NCBI GenBank assembly: GCA_004193205.1
Contig: RZUM01000001.1
Span: 750,424-814,423, forward strand
Length of the DNA: 64,000 nucleotides
Direction: 5' to 3'
Source of the DNA: Gordonia sediminis
GTDB lineage: Bacteria > Actinomycetota > Actinomycetes > Mycobacteriales > Mycobacteriaceae
Shown here: in pieces, positions 51,675 to 59,862 of the stretch
Position numbering within the stretch: the first letter of the stretch is position 1
Layout: every line of letters begins with the position of its first letter
Position numbers and translations under genes: made by a program
Notes under the pieces: generated by a model
The model's input: only the letters and a program-made list of their open reading frames with translations
Database searches by the model: none
Told to the model about the DNA's origin: nothing

Positions 51675-52706
51675 ATGGAATTCGGATTTCTTCTCGGCGA
51701 CCAGCCCCTGTCGACGCCTCCCGAGGAGCACCTGGACCTGCTGCTGCGCAACGTCGAGGCCGGTCAGCGTGCCGGTTTCACTCACTTCACGATCGGCCAG
51801 CATTTCCTGTACTCGGACTTCCGTTGGCTGCAGCCCATCCCCATCCTGGCCAGGTTGGCCGCGGAGATAGACGATCACGTCCGGATCGGAACGACGGTCC
51901 TGGTGGGCCCGCTGCAGCATCCCGTCCAGCTTGCCGAGGACCTGGCCACCCTCGACATCATCACCGGCGGCAAGCTGATCGTCGGGCTGGGCACCGGGTA
52001 TCTGGAGCGCGAATACGCGGCCTTCGACAAGCCGTACAGCAAACGCTACGGCATGCTCGAGGAGCAGATCGAGATCCTCACCGCCCTCTGGACGCAGGAT
52101 CGCGTCACCTTCGACGGACAGTTCTGGCGGCTGGATGACGTCACGACCCACGTCCACCCGATCCAGAAACCGCGTCCGCCGATCTGGTTGGGCGCGATGA
52201 AGAAGGTCGGGGTACGTCGCGCGGCACGCAGCGGTGACGTCTGGACCATCACTCCGCAGCAGACCGTGGACGAGGTGGAGCAACTCGTGCGGATCTACGT
52301 CGAGGAGCGCCGGGCTCGTGGGCTGCCACTCAATCCCTTCCCCCTTCGCCGAGAACTGCAGGTCGCCGACAGCTATGACGACGCCCTACGCGACTTCGCG
52401 GCCGTCGCTCGCGGTAAGTACGTGTCGTATGCGAGTCAGGGGATGGGTCTGCTGGATCAGGAGCGGGTCGAGCGCGAGTTCCTGGCGAACGTCGCCGACC
52501 ACGTCCTGCTGGGGACGGGCGCTCAGGTGTGTGACCAGATCGCTGCGATCGCCGACCGAATTCCGATCGGTCCGTTGCTGATCCGGCCGCATTGGCCGGG
52601 TATGGACGCGGAGCAGTCGGCACGCTACCTGGAGCGGGTGGGACGTGAGGTCGTCGCGCCGCTGAAGGATCTGCGGGCGGTGGGCTTCGACGCCCTGGTC
52701 GCGTGA
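51675..52706 (+). CDS. LLM-class flavin-dependent oxidoreductase (module copy 1)
   Basis: A 343-residue luciferase-like oxidoreductase (FMN or F420 dependent). It shares FTIGQHFLYSDFRWLQPIP (about 39-57), GPLQHPVQLAEDLATLDIITGGKL, and HPIQKPRPPIWLGA with the paralogue at 54991-56031. The start MEFGFLLGDQP has gaaag upstream. It is followed by a SnoaL_4-type gene and the stubs of an SDR and an OYE-like gene, so this copy of the four-gene module has lost its second half. Whether it is a monooxygenase or an F420-dependent dehydrogenase cannot be decided by eye. Confidence 0.88.
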   Translation: MEFGFLLGDQPLSTPPEEHLDLLLRNVEAGQRAGFTHFTIGQHFLYSDFRWLQPIPILARLAAEIDDHVRIGTTVLVGPLQHPVQLAEDLATLDIITGGKLIVGLGTGYLEREYAAFDKPYSKRYGMLEEQIEILTALWTQDRVTFDGQFWRLDDVTTHVHPIQKPRPPIWLGAMKKVGVRRAARSGDVWTITPQQTVDEVEQLVRIYVEERRARGLPLNPFPLRRELQVADSYDDALRDFAAVARGKYVSYASQGMGLLDQERVEREFLANVADHVLLGTGAQVCDQIAAIADRIPIGPLLIRPHWPGMDAEQSARYLERVGREVVAPLKDLRAVGFDALVA

Positions 52707-52732
52707 CCGGCCACGCCGAAACGGAGGGCCCG

Positions 52733-53179
52733 TTGTCGAATATTCACGAGCAGCAACGCCTGCTCGTCAGCCCCGAGGAACTGGAGGGCGTCCGTGCGCT
52801 TCTGCACCAATACGCCTACGCGGTGGACAGCTCCGATGAATCCCTGCTCGCTGCGGTCCTGACCGACGACGTGGTGCTGCATCGCGTCGACGGGGCCCGC
52901 GAAGGCGCCGATGCCGTGCTGGCGTTCTACCGGACCGTCTTCGACGGCCCGACGATCTGGAGTAGACATCTCGTCACCAATCTGACTTGCACGGTGACGC
53001 CACACGGCTACGACGTCGACGCCTACGTCCAGGCGATCTCGCGCACCGCCGACACCGGCATGATGGTCCTCGCCGAGTACCACGATCAGGTGGTCCGCGA
53101 CGACACCGGCCGCTATCGGATCGCGGTGAAGGCCATCGACGTGCAACAGACCTTCCCGCTCGAGGTGCGCCGTGGCTGA
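52733..53179 (+). CDS. SnoaL_4/BaiE-like NTF2-fold dehydratase (module copy 1)
   Basis: A 148-residue NTF2-fold protein of the SnoaL_4 group that includes BaiE and scytalone-dehydratase-like lyases. The Y-x4-D dyad is visible in HQYAYAVDSSD, then VLHRVDGAREG, the catalytic His in SRHLVTNL and the late Arg in YRIAVKAIDVQQTF. The TTG at 52733 is chosen over the GTG at 52703: the string ggagggcccgttgtcga is conserved in the paralogue (ggaggtgcccgttgtcga), with a strong ribosome-binding site at the right distance in both. Its 3' end overlaps the stub of the SDR gene by 8 bp, as in the intact module. Confidence 0.85.
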   Translation: MSNIHEQQRLLVSPEELEGVRALLHQYAYAVDSSDESLLAAVLTDDVVLHRVDGAREGADAVLAFYRTVFDGPTIWSRHLVTNLTCTVTPHGYDVDAYVQAISRTADTGMMVLAEYHDQVVRDDTGRYRIAVKAIDVQQTFPLEVRRG

Positions 53180-53250
53180 TCAGCCCGCCGTGGTCGCGAC
53201 CGGGGAGATGCCGCCCATCACGCCGAAAGAGAGATGACCTGACCACCGAA
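53172..53250 (+). pseudogene. SDR stub: both ends of a deleted SDR gene
   Basis: GTGGCTGATCAGCCCGCCGT and the following bases to about 53203 match the first 11 codons of the SDR at 56457 (MADQPAVVVTG). After about 30 unrelated bases, cctgaccaccg at 53237-53247 matches the stop and trailer of that gene. About 230 codons between are missing, so this is an internal deletion, not a live gene. Confidence 0.85.
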
Positions 53251-53262
53251 TCCGCCTAGCTG

Positions 53263-53329
53263 TACGCACATCTGTTGTCCCCGTTCGAGATAAGGCCACT
53301 GAAGCTGCGCAATCGCGTGATGTTGCCAC
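53263..53329 (+). pseudogene. OYE-like gene stub (N-terminal 22 codons)
   Basis: The frame reads YAHLLSPFEIRPLKLRNRV and then MLP, matching YPHLLSPFEIGPLKLRNRV at residues 8-26 of the OYE-like protein at 57232. The start codon and leader are lost and the sequence breaks off abruptly into a CaiB-derived fragment. Confidence 0.9.
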
Positions 53330-53332
53330 TGA

Positions 53333-53393
53333 CGAGATCAACCCCGGGCTGGTGATCGCGCGGGTGTCCGGGTTCGGACTACCGGCCCGAACC
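53333..53393 (+). pseudogene. CaiB/BaiF gene fragment
   Basis: About 61 bp are nearly identical to 49627-49688 inside the CaiB-family gene, encoding EINPGLVIARVSGFG, with a small change at ggact/ggtcag. It joins the OYE stub directly and is followed by non-coding sequence. The high identity indicates a recent event. Confidence 0.9.
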
Positions 53394-53449
53394 TTTGATT
53401 TAATCCGGCACCGATAGAGTCGCTCTGAGCTGCGTCGACAGCACCCGAT

Positions 53450-53491
53450 AATCCGCCGACGGCAACCCACAGGAGGTGCCGTCGGCGGATT
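53450..53491 (+). terminator. Hairpin terminator with T-run
   Basis: AATCCGCCGACGGCA and TGCCGTCGGCGGATT form a perfect 15-bp stem with a 12-nt loop; a run of seven T follows about 20 nt later (53512-53518). It closes the transcript of module copy 1 and its stubs. Confidence 0.75.
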
Positions 53492-53553
53492 TCTGGGTTC
53501 TGTCGGCGAAGTTTTTTTGGGGCACAAATGACTATGGGATCCGAGCCATATCC

Positions 53554-53566
53554 ATGATAATGTTTA
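53554..53566. promoter_or_regulatory. ATGATAATGTTTA promoter/operator motif
   Basis: The 13-mer resembles ATGATTATGTTTA at 41419-41431 in the thiolase/acyl-CoA dehydrogenase divergent region (one mismatch). Here it precedes the MFS transporter gene by about 65 bp and holds GATAAT as a possible -10 box. It may mark co-regulation of the two catabolic units. Confidence 0.4.
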
Positions 53567-53630
53567 GCGTGGATCACATTCGTGGTCCCCAAGCCAGCCG
53601 GGTATCCACCGGTGACATCGAGGAGAATCG

Positions 53631-54953
53631 ATGACTCAATCCCCTCCCGCGACTCGCAGCGCCATCATCGTTCCGATCATCTGCTGTATCGCCGTCATCT
53701 TCGACGGTTACGACCTGTCGGTCTTCGCGACGACGATCCCATCACTGCTGGACTACGAACCGTGGCATCTCGATGCCGCCCAGGTCGGTCTCATCGCGAG
53801 CTACGCGTTCATGGGCATGCTCGTCGGCACGCTGATCTGCGGATTCGCCACGGACCTGCTGGGCCGCCGCAAGATGCTGATGGCCAGCATGAGCTGGTTC
53901 TCGATCTTCATGGGCGCCTGCACCCTCGCACCGAGTGCCGAGCTGTTCGGGCTCTTCCGGTTCCTGTCCGGTATCGGGCTCGGCGGACTGCTTCCGACAG
54001 CACTCGCGCTGTCGGTCGAGTTCGCGCCGCGCAATCGGCGCAACCTCGTCAACGCCCTGGTGAGCTCCGGATTCTCGGTGGGCACGATCATCGCGGCGCT
54101 CCTCGGTCTGGTCATTCTCGAGCCGTTCGGGTTCCGCCCGATGTACGCCGTCGGAGTGCTCCCGTTGCTGGTGCTGGTCCCCGTCGCCTACTTCGTGCTC
54201 CCGGAGTCCGCGCAGTTCCTCGTGTCGAAGGGACGCCTCGACGAGGCGAAAGCCGTGGCCCGTGAGTACGGCATCGATGATCCGACCCGACGGACGGATT
54301 CCACCGAACAGCATTCCCGGCTCCGCGATCTCTTCCGCCGTCCGCTCATCCAGGTGGCCGCGATCTTTGCCGCCGCCACTTTCATCAGCCAGCTGTTCAT
54401 CTACGGCCTGGCGACCTGGTTGCCGCAGATCATGCGTTCCGCCGGCTACCCGCTCGGTTCGGCGTTGAGCTTCCTCGCCACGATGAGCGTCGGTGCGATC
54501 ATCGGTGCGGCAACCATGTCCTGGTTCGCCGACCGGATCGGTCCACGGCGGGTAGCCATGTGCGGCTTCGGCATCGGCGTCGTCGCCCTGCTCACCATGA
54601 GCATGGGACCGCCGACCGGAATCCTCTACATCGCGGTCGCACTCGCCGGTGTCGGGGCGAATGGCACCGCCGTCATCCTCAACGGTTTCATCGCGACCTG
54701 GTTCCCCGCCGCCAACCGCGCCACCGCTCTCGGCACCATCATGACCGTCGCCCGCCTGGGCGGGATCACCGGACCGATCCTCGGTGGCTACATCGTCGCG
54801 GCGAACCTGTCGATCGCTTGGAGCTTCTATGTGTTCGTGATCCCCGCCGCAGTGGGCGTCGGACTGGTGTTCCTGTTGCCGCGTAGGCATATCGACGGAC
54901 GGCCGATCGGCACCGTGCATCAGCAGCCGGTGGGCGAGCCCTCCATGGCCTGA
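53631..54953 (+). CDS. MFS transporter, aromatic acid:H+ symporter type
   Basis: A 440-residue major facilitator of the AAHS/BenK-PcaK-like group with about 12 membrane segments. The diagnostic FDGYDLSVFATTIPSLL in TM1 (about 24-40), the TM2-3 loop DLLGRRKMLMAS and the TM8-9 loop DRIGPRRVAM are present. Such proteins import aromatic or alicyclic carboxylates; BaiG-type bile acid importers are also MFS. ATG 53631 has gaggag upstream. It leads the intact LLM-SnoaL_4-SDR-OYE module, so it probably imports that module's substrate (inference). Confidence 0.9.
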   Translation: MTQSPPATRSAIIVPIICCIAVIFDGYDLSVFATTIPSLLDYEPWHLDAAQVGLIASYAFMGMLVGTLICGFATDLLGRRKMLMASMSWFSIFMGACTLAPSAELFGLFRFLSGIGLGGLLPTALALSVEFAPRNRRNLVNALVSSGFSVGTIIAALLGLVILEPFGFRPMYAVGVLPLLVLVPVAYFVLPESAQFLVSKGRLDEAKAVAREYGIDDPTRRTDSTEQHSRLRDLFRRPLIQVAAIFAAATFISQLFIYGLATWLPQIMRSAGYPLGSALSFLATMSVGAIIGAATMSWFADRIGPRRVAMCGFGIGVVALLTMSMGPPTGILYIAVALAGVGANGTAVILNGFIATWFPAANRATALGTIMTVARLGGITGPILGGYIVAANLSIAWSFYVFVIPAAVGVGLVFLLPRRHIDGRPIGTVHQQPVGEPSMA

Positions 54954-54990
54954 CGCGCGTCACCATCCATCGAAGTCACGAGGAGGAAAC

Positions 54991-56031
54991 ATGGTTCAGG
55001 TAGGCATGCTGATCAGCGACGTGCCTCGGTCCGTCCCACCGGAACAACAGTTCCAGGACATCCTGCGGATCGTCGGCGAAGCCGAACAGAACGGCTTCAC
55101 CTACATCGCGATCGGGCAGCACTTCCTGTACGGCGATCTGCGCTGGCTGCAGCCGGTACCGCTGCTGGCGCGGCTCGCGGCACATGTCGGCAAGGACACC
55201 AAGCTCGTCACGCAGATCATGATCGGGCCGCTGTATCACCCGGTGGTGCTGGCCGAGGAGATCGCGACGCTCGACATCGTCACCGAGGGTCGGCTGATCT
55301 TCGGGGTGGGCCTCGGTTACCGTCCGGACGAGTTCGACTATCTCGGCATTCCGTACAAGGAGCGGGCCTCGCGGCTCGACGAGATGCTGGAACTGATGCC
55401 GCGTCTGTGGACCGAGGATGCGGTCACGCACCACGGCCGGCACTGGACCCTCGACGACGTGCGTCCCCACATCCAGCCGGTGCAGAAGCCCTACCCACCG
55501 ATCTGGGTGGGCGCCCACGCCATGGCCGGCGTGCGTCGTGCAGGCAAGTTCGCCGACGCCTACGCCGTCCCACCCGAGACACCACCGGCGGAGGTGATCA
55601 AGCGATACACCGTGGTGCGTGACCTCTTCGCCGAGCGAGGCAAACAGTTCGGTCCGCAACCCTTGCGCCGCAACGTGCTCGTCGGCGACTCGAAGGAACA
55701 CGCGCTCGCCGAATACGCGCGAGTTGCCAAGGGCCGCTACGTCACCTACGCCCAGCGCGGGCTGGATCTCTACGATCCTCGGAAGCTCGAGCAGGAATTC
55801 GCCGAAGCCGTCAGCGGACACGTCGTGCTCGGTGATGCCGACGATGTCACCGCACAGCTCACCGACCTGGTGACGACGCTGCCGGTGTCACCGTTGCTGG
55901 TGCGTCCGCAATGGCCGACGATGTCGGCGGACGAGACCGTGGAGGCCATCCGCCGGATGGGCCGTGACGTCCTGCCGTCCATCCTTCCGCTGCCGGCCCG
56001 ATCGGAGGTGCCCGTTGTCGAGCATTCGTGA
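54991..56031 (+). CDS. LLM-class flavin-dependent oxidoreductase (module copy 2)
   Basis: A 346-residue luciferase-like oxidoreductase paralogous to 51675-52706; shared stretches are AIGQHFLYGDLRWLQPVPLL (about 37-56), ATLDIVTEGRLIFGVGLGY and IQPVQKPYPPIWVGAHA. ATG 54991 has gaggagg 5 nt upstream. The 3' end overlaps the TTG start of the SnoaL_4 gene by 17 bp. Its ring-oxidising or F420-type role is unknown; the fixed association with a dehydratase, an SDR and an OYE suggests a shared multi-step conversion of one ring. Confidence 0.9.
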   Translation: MVQVGMLISDVPRSVPPEQQFQDILRIVGEAEQNGFTYIAIGQHFLYGDLRWLQPVPLLARLAAHVGKDTKLVTQIMIGPLYHPVVLAEEIATLDIVTEGRLIFGVGLGYRPDEFDYLGIPYKERASRLDEMLELMPRLWTEDAVTHHGRHWTLDDVRPHIQPVQKPYPPIWVGAHAMAGVRRAGKFADAYAVPPETPPAEVIKRYTVVRDLFAERGKQFGPQPLRRNVLVGDSKEHALAEYARVAKGRYVTYAQRGLDLYDPRKLEQEFAEAVSGHVVLGDADDVTAQLTDLVTTLPVSPLLVRPQWPTMSADETVEAIRRMGRDVLPSILPLPARSEVPVVEHS

Positions 56032-56464
56032 ACCCCAGACCTCGCCCGCCGTCACCCCCGTCGACATGGAGGGTGTCCGGGAGCTTCTGCATCGGTATGC
56101 CCGCGCCGTGGACACGACCGACGAATCGCTGCTCGAGGGCTGTCTCGCCGACGACGTGATCTTGCATCGGGTCGACGGCGCCCGGGAGGGGATCGATGCG
56201 GTAATCGCGTTCTATCGCACGGTCTTCGAGGGCCCCACGGTGTGGAGTAAGCACATGGTCACCAACCTCGTGTGCACCCCCACCCCGAAGGGTTTCGATG
56301 TGGACGCCTATTTCGAGGCCGTGTCTCGGACCACGGACTCGGCGATCATGGTTCTCGGTGAATATCACGACCAGGTCGTGCGCGCTGCCGACGGCTCGCT
56401 CCGGATCGCGGTCAAGCGCATCGACGTCCAGCAGATCTTCCCGCTGGCGGTCGATCATGGCTGA
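56015..56464 (+). CDS. SnoaL_4/BaiE-like NTF2-fold dehydratase (module copy 2)
   Basis: A 149-residue NTF2-fold protein closely similar to 52733-53179. The Tyr and Asp five residues apart in HRYARAVDTTD, the His in SKHMVTNLVC and Arg in LRIAVKRIDVQQ correspond in order to the residues I recall for BaiE (Tyr30, Asp35, His83, Arg146). The TTG at 56015 is the likely start, since ggaggtg stands 4-6 nt upstream and the sequence is conserved in copy 1; no in-frame ATG is suitably placed. It overlaps the LLM gene by 17 bp and the SDR gene by 8 bp. Dehydration of a ring alcohol next to a carbonyl is the proposed role (inference). Confidence 0.87.
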   Translation: MSSIREPQTSPAVTPVDMEGVRELLHRYARAVDTTDESLLEGCLADDVILHRVDGAREGIDAVIAFYRTVFEGPTVWSKHMVTNLVCTPTPKGFDVDAYFEAVSRTTDSAIMVLGEYHDQVVRAADGSLRIAVKRIDVQQIFPLAVDHG

Positions 56465-57194
56465 TCAACCCGCGGTGGTCGTCACCGGCGCCGGCCAGGG
56501 TATCGGCGCCGCCATCGCTGCCCGGTACGCCCGGGACGGATACGCGGTGATCGGACTCGACCTCGACATCGACCGCCTCGACCGCACGGTCACGACCTGG
56601 GAGGGTTCCGGACACCACGCCGTACAGGGCGACGCGGCATCGCCCGACGACGTCGGGCGGGCATGCGACCTCGCCGACGGCCGGCTCGCGACCTTCATCG
56701 CCAACGCCGGGTTCGCCAAGGCGGGCCCGTCCACCGACTACGCGCTCGCCGACTGGGACGCCATGCTGCGTGTGCACCTGACAGGCGCGATGGTCGGTGC
56801 GCAGCAAGCATCCGCGCGTATGCCCGACGGCGGCGCGCTGGTGATGATGTCGTCGCTCAACGGGCTCTTCGGGTTTCCGGGGCGCACCGCGTACGGGGCG
56901 GCCAAGGCGGGCGTCGCCGGTCTGGTGCGTGGACTGGCCACCGAATGGGCACCGCGCGGGATTCGGGTGAACGCGATCGCGCCGGGGTCGGTTGTCACCG
57001 AACTGTCGAAGGACTTCCTTCGTCGCGGCGTGATCAACGAGCAGGAGTTCCTCGACCGAATCCCGATGAACCGGTTCGGTGAACCGAGCGAGGTCGCAGA
57101 ACTGGCGTTCTTCCTCGGCACACCGCTCGCCTCGTACATCACCGGCGTCGTGGTGCCCATCGACGGCGGCTGGAGCGCGCAGGGCATCGCCTGA
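56457..57194 (+). CDS. SDR family oxidoreductase (module copy 2)
   Basis: A 245-residue SDR: MADQPAVVVTGAGQGIGAAI at the N-terminus, LDLDIDRL, ANAGFAKAGPSTDY, SSLNGLFGFPG with the catalytic Ser, YGAAKAG with Tyr and Lys, and the C-terminal YITGVVVPIDGGWSAQGIA. ATG 56457 lies inside the end of the SnoaL_4 gene (8-bp overlap). A frameshifted near-copy is at 59931-60667 and a deleted stub at 53172. It would oxidise or reduce a ring hydroxyl or ketone beside the OYE-type reductase. Confidence 0.92.
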   Translation: MADQPAVVVTGAGQGIGAAIAARYARDGYAVIGLDLDIDRLDRTVTTWEGSGHHAVQGDAASPDDVGRACDLADGRLATFIANAGFAKAGPSTDYALADWDAMLRVHLTGAMVGAQQASARMPDGGALVMMSSLNGLFGFPGRTAYGAAKAGVAGLVRGLATEWAPRGIRVNAIAPGSVVTELSKDFLRRGVINEQEFLDRIPMNRFGEPSEVAELAFFLGTPLASYITGVVVPIDGGWSAQGIA

Positions 57195-57231
57195 CCACCG
57201 TATCTCTTCAGTCTGAACAGGAGTCATTGGA

Positions 57232-59214
57232 GTGAACTCGGATCAGGGTCATCACTACCCACATCTGCTGTCGCCCTTCGAGATCGGCCCGTTGAAGCTG
57301 CGCAACCGCGTGATGCTGCCACCGCACGCGTCGGCGATCGGCAACATCTTCGGTTCCGACGCGGACGCCGAACGTAATCTCGCCTACTACGTGTCCCGCG
57401 CCCGGGGCGGGGCGGCCTGGTTCGACAGCCTCAGTGCCTGGGTGCCAAACACCGGGGTGATCCCGGGATTCGAGCCCACCGGGGTCGGCGCCACCGTGGA
57501 GGGCCATTACAGTCTGCCCTTCTTCGTCGAACGGGTGCAGGCGTATTCGGATGCGCTGCATGCCGAGGGTGCGGTGGCCACCGGGCAGATGGTGCACCAG
57601 GGTGGGATGCCACACGGAGCCTCGCCGGTGCTCAGCGCCCCGGTCATCAACAATGTGCCGCACCAATTGAACAAAGACGAGATCGCCTACTTCGTCGGCC
57701 AGTACAAGTTCTGCGCCGAGCAGGCCCAGCGAGCGCGTCTCGACGGTGTCGAGTTGCACATGAATCACGACGACCTGCTCGAGTACTTCCTGTCGCCGCT
57801 GACCAACCGCCGCGACGACGAGTACGGCGGCTCCATCGAGAACCGGTGCCGTTTTCCGGTCGAGGTGCTGCGCGAGATCCGGGATGTAATCGGATCATCG
57901 ATGGTGATCGGCATCCGGCTCAATCTCCGCGAGGAGGTGCCGGGCGGCTACGACATCGGCGGGGCGATCGAGATCGCGCAGTACCTCGAGAGCACCGGGC
58001 TGGTCGACTACTTCCACGGTGTAGTCGGCAGTCCCTGGGGAAATCCGAGCTACATTCAACCGCACTTCTACGAACCCGCGCAGTGGCAGGATCTGGCAGG
58101 GCAGTTGCGGCGCGCCATCTCGCTGCCGGTCGTCCACACCGGACGCATCAATCATCCGGATGTTGCCGAACGTGTGCTGGCCTCCGGAAATGCCGATGTC
58201 GTCGGGATGGCCCGGGCTCACATCGCCGAACCCGACATCGTCGCGAAGGTACAGGCGGGCAGAGTCGACGAGATCCGGCCCTGTGTCGGCGGCAATGAGT
58301 GCATCAGCCGCCGCTATGTGGAAGGGCTGCCGTTCGGGTGTGCGGTCAACCCGCACACCAGCAACGAGATCGATGGTCCGTGGCCGGTGGTGACCGATCC
58401 GAAGCGCGTCCTCGTCGTCGGGGGTGGTCCCGCCGGTATGGAGCTCGCGGCACTGGCCGGGGAGAAGGGCCACGACGTGCAGTTGTGGGAGGCGTCCGAG
58501 ACTCTCGGTGGGCAACTGCTCACCGCCGTCAACGCGCCGACGTACGACATGTTCGCCAAGTATCTGGACTGGCAACGGCGACGAATCGAGCGGGCGGGGG
58601 TGAAAGTCGATCTCAGTCATCGCGCGACGACGACCGAGATCGAGGAGTCCGGCTTCGACGTCGTGGCCATCGCAACCGGTTCGACCAGACGCACCCCCGA
58701 CATCCCCGGCGTCTACGGCGACAACGTCGCCGACATCCGCGACGTGATGAACGGCGATGTGACCGTGGGCAACCGGGTTCTGGTGGTGGCGCAGGACGAC
58801 CACATGCCGCCGCTGGCGGTCGCCGACCTGCTCACCGATCGAGGACACGACGTGACGATCGTGTACGCCACTCAGGTCGCGGGCCAACTACTCGGCCGCT
58901 ACATCGTCGGTGGCATCCTCGGCCGGCTCGACGCGAAGGGCGTGGAATATCGCTTCTCCGAAGACGTCGTGGAGATCACGCCGACGGGTGTGGTGACACG
59001 AAACGTCTACTCGGGCAGGACGCGAGAACTCGACGGATTCGACTCGGTGGTGCTGGCCTGCGGCGGCATCGGGGATGCCGGCCTGTACGAGAGCCTCAAA
59101 TCGGGTCCGGCCAACGCAAACGGCCGAGAAGCCCACATCCTCGGCGACGCCTACGCGCCCCGCCGGCTGGTGTTCGCGACCAGACAGGCCTATGCGCTCG
59201 CGAAGCTGATCTGA
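57232..59214 (+). CDS. OYE-like FMN/FAD oxidoreductase (BaiCD/TMADH-like, module copy 2)
   Basis: A 660-residue flavoprotein with an OYE barrel (HLLSPFEIGPLKLRNRVMLP; HMNHDDLLEYFLSPLTNRRD; YGGSIENRCRF), an Fe-S region and an FAD/NAD(P) domain (VLVVGGGPAGMELAALAG). The Fe-S region reads CVGGNEC ... GLPFGC: Cys at 351, 357 and 370 are present, but the second cysteine of the usual CxxCxxxC is Gly. Some TMADH/N-demethylase-type relatives also have CVGA in this place (recollection), so this may be subfamily-typical rather than a loss. The GTG start has caggag upstream. It is the last gene of the intact module and ends before a strong hairpin. Confidence 0.9.
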   Translation: MNSDQGHHYPHLLSPFEIGPLKLRNRVMLPPHASAIGNIFGSDADAERNLAYYVSRARGGAAWFDSLSAWVPNTGVIPGFEPTGVGATVEGHYSLPFFVERVQAYSDALHAEGAVATGQMVHQGGMPHGASPVLSAPVINNVPHQLNKDEIAYFVGQYKFCAEQAQRARLDGVELHMNHDDLLEYFLSPLTNRRDDEYGGSIENRCRFPVEVLREIRDVIGSSMVIGIRLNLREEVPGGYDIGGAIEIAQYLESTGLVDYFHGVVGSPWGNPSYIQPHFYEPAQWQDLAGQLRRAISLPVVHTGRINHPDVAERVLASGNADVVGMARAHIAEPDIVAKVQAGRVDEIRPCVGGNECISRRYVEGLPFGCAVNPHTSNEIDGPWPVVTDPKRVLVVGGGPAGMELAALAGEKGHDVQLWEASETLGGQLLTAVNAPTYDMFAKYLDWQRRRIERAGVKVDLSHRATTTEIEESGFDVVAIATGSTRRTPDIPGVYGDNVADIRDVMNGDVTVGNRVLVVAQDDHMPPLAVADLLTDRGHDVTIVYATQVAGQLLGRYIVGGILGRLDAKGVEYRFSEDVVEITPTGVVTRNVYSGRTRELDGFDSVVLACGGIGDAGLYESLKSGPANANGREAHILGDAYAPRRLVFATRQAYALAKLI

Positions 59215-59218
59215 CGCA

Positions 59219-59253
59219 AACTCGGCCGACACCCTCGCGGTGTCGGCCGAGTT
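59219..59253. terminator. Bidirectional hairpin terminator
   Basis: AACTCGGCCGACACC and GGTGTCGGCCGAGTT form a perfect 15-bp stem around a 5-nt loop, 4 bp after the stop of the OYE-like gene and 10 bp before the stop of the convergent truncated SDR. Confidence 0.85.
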
Positions 59254-59263
59254 CGTCGTCGGG

Positions 59264-59858
59264 TCACATCCCGCCGTCGACCGTGAGAATCGACCCGGTG
59301 GTGTAGCTCGACGCATCGCTGGCGAGATAGACCGCCGCTCCAACGATCTCGCTGGGATCACCACCGCGCTTGGCCGCGAATGTGTCGGCGCGCTTGGCGA
59401 ATGCCTCCATGTCCCACGCGGTAGAGACATCGGTCAGGAAGGTGCCGGCCATGATCGCGTTGACCCGCACGTTCGGCCCGAAGGTCTTGGCGAGCCCCAT
59501 CGTCAGCGCGTTCAGACCGGCTTTGGCCGCTGCGTAGGGCAGCACATCGGGGCGGGGCCGCATCGACGCGGCGCTGGAGATGTTGATGATCGACCCACCG
59601 TCGCCGTCGGCCATCCGCGTCCCGACCAGGGCCGCGAGCCGGAACGGGCCCTTGAGGTTGACTCCGATCACCTTGTCGAACAGCGCCTCAGAGATGTCGG
59701 TGACACCGTCGTAGAGCGGCGACATGCCGGCATTGTTGATCAGCACGTCGACCTTGCCGAAACGCTCGTAACAATTGTCGACGAGACCCTCGAGATCGTC
59801 CCACCGGCCGACATGCGCGGCGACCGGATAGGCGGTCCGCCCGGTCTCCTCTTCGAAA
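59264..59858 (-). pseudogene. SDR truncated at its N-terminus by recombination
   Basis: The minus-strand frame encodes an SDR from EETGRTAYPVAAHVGRWDD on, with NNAGMSPLYDG, ISSAASMRP, YAAAKAG and the C-terminal TTGSILTVDGG. The first 45-50 residues, including the TGxxxGxG cofactor loop, are absent: at about 59858 the sequence switches to the antisense of a SnoaL_4 gene tail. Without the Rossmann start it cannot bind NAD(P), so it is a dead gene although the frame itself stays open to 59932. It is a different SDR from the module paralogues. Confidence 0.82.
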
Positions 59859-59862
59859 ACGA

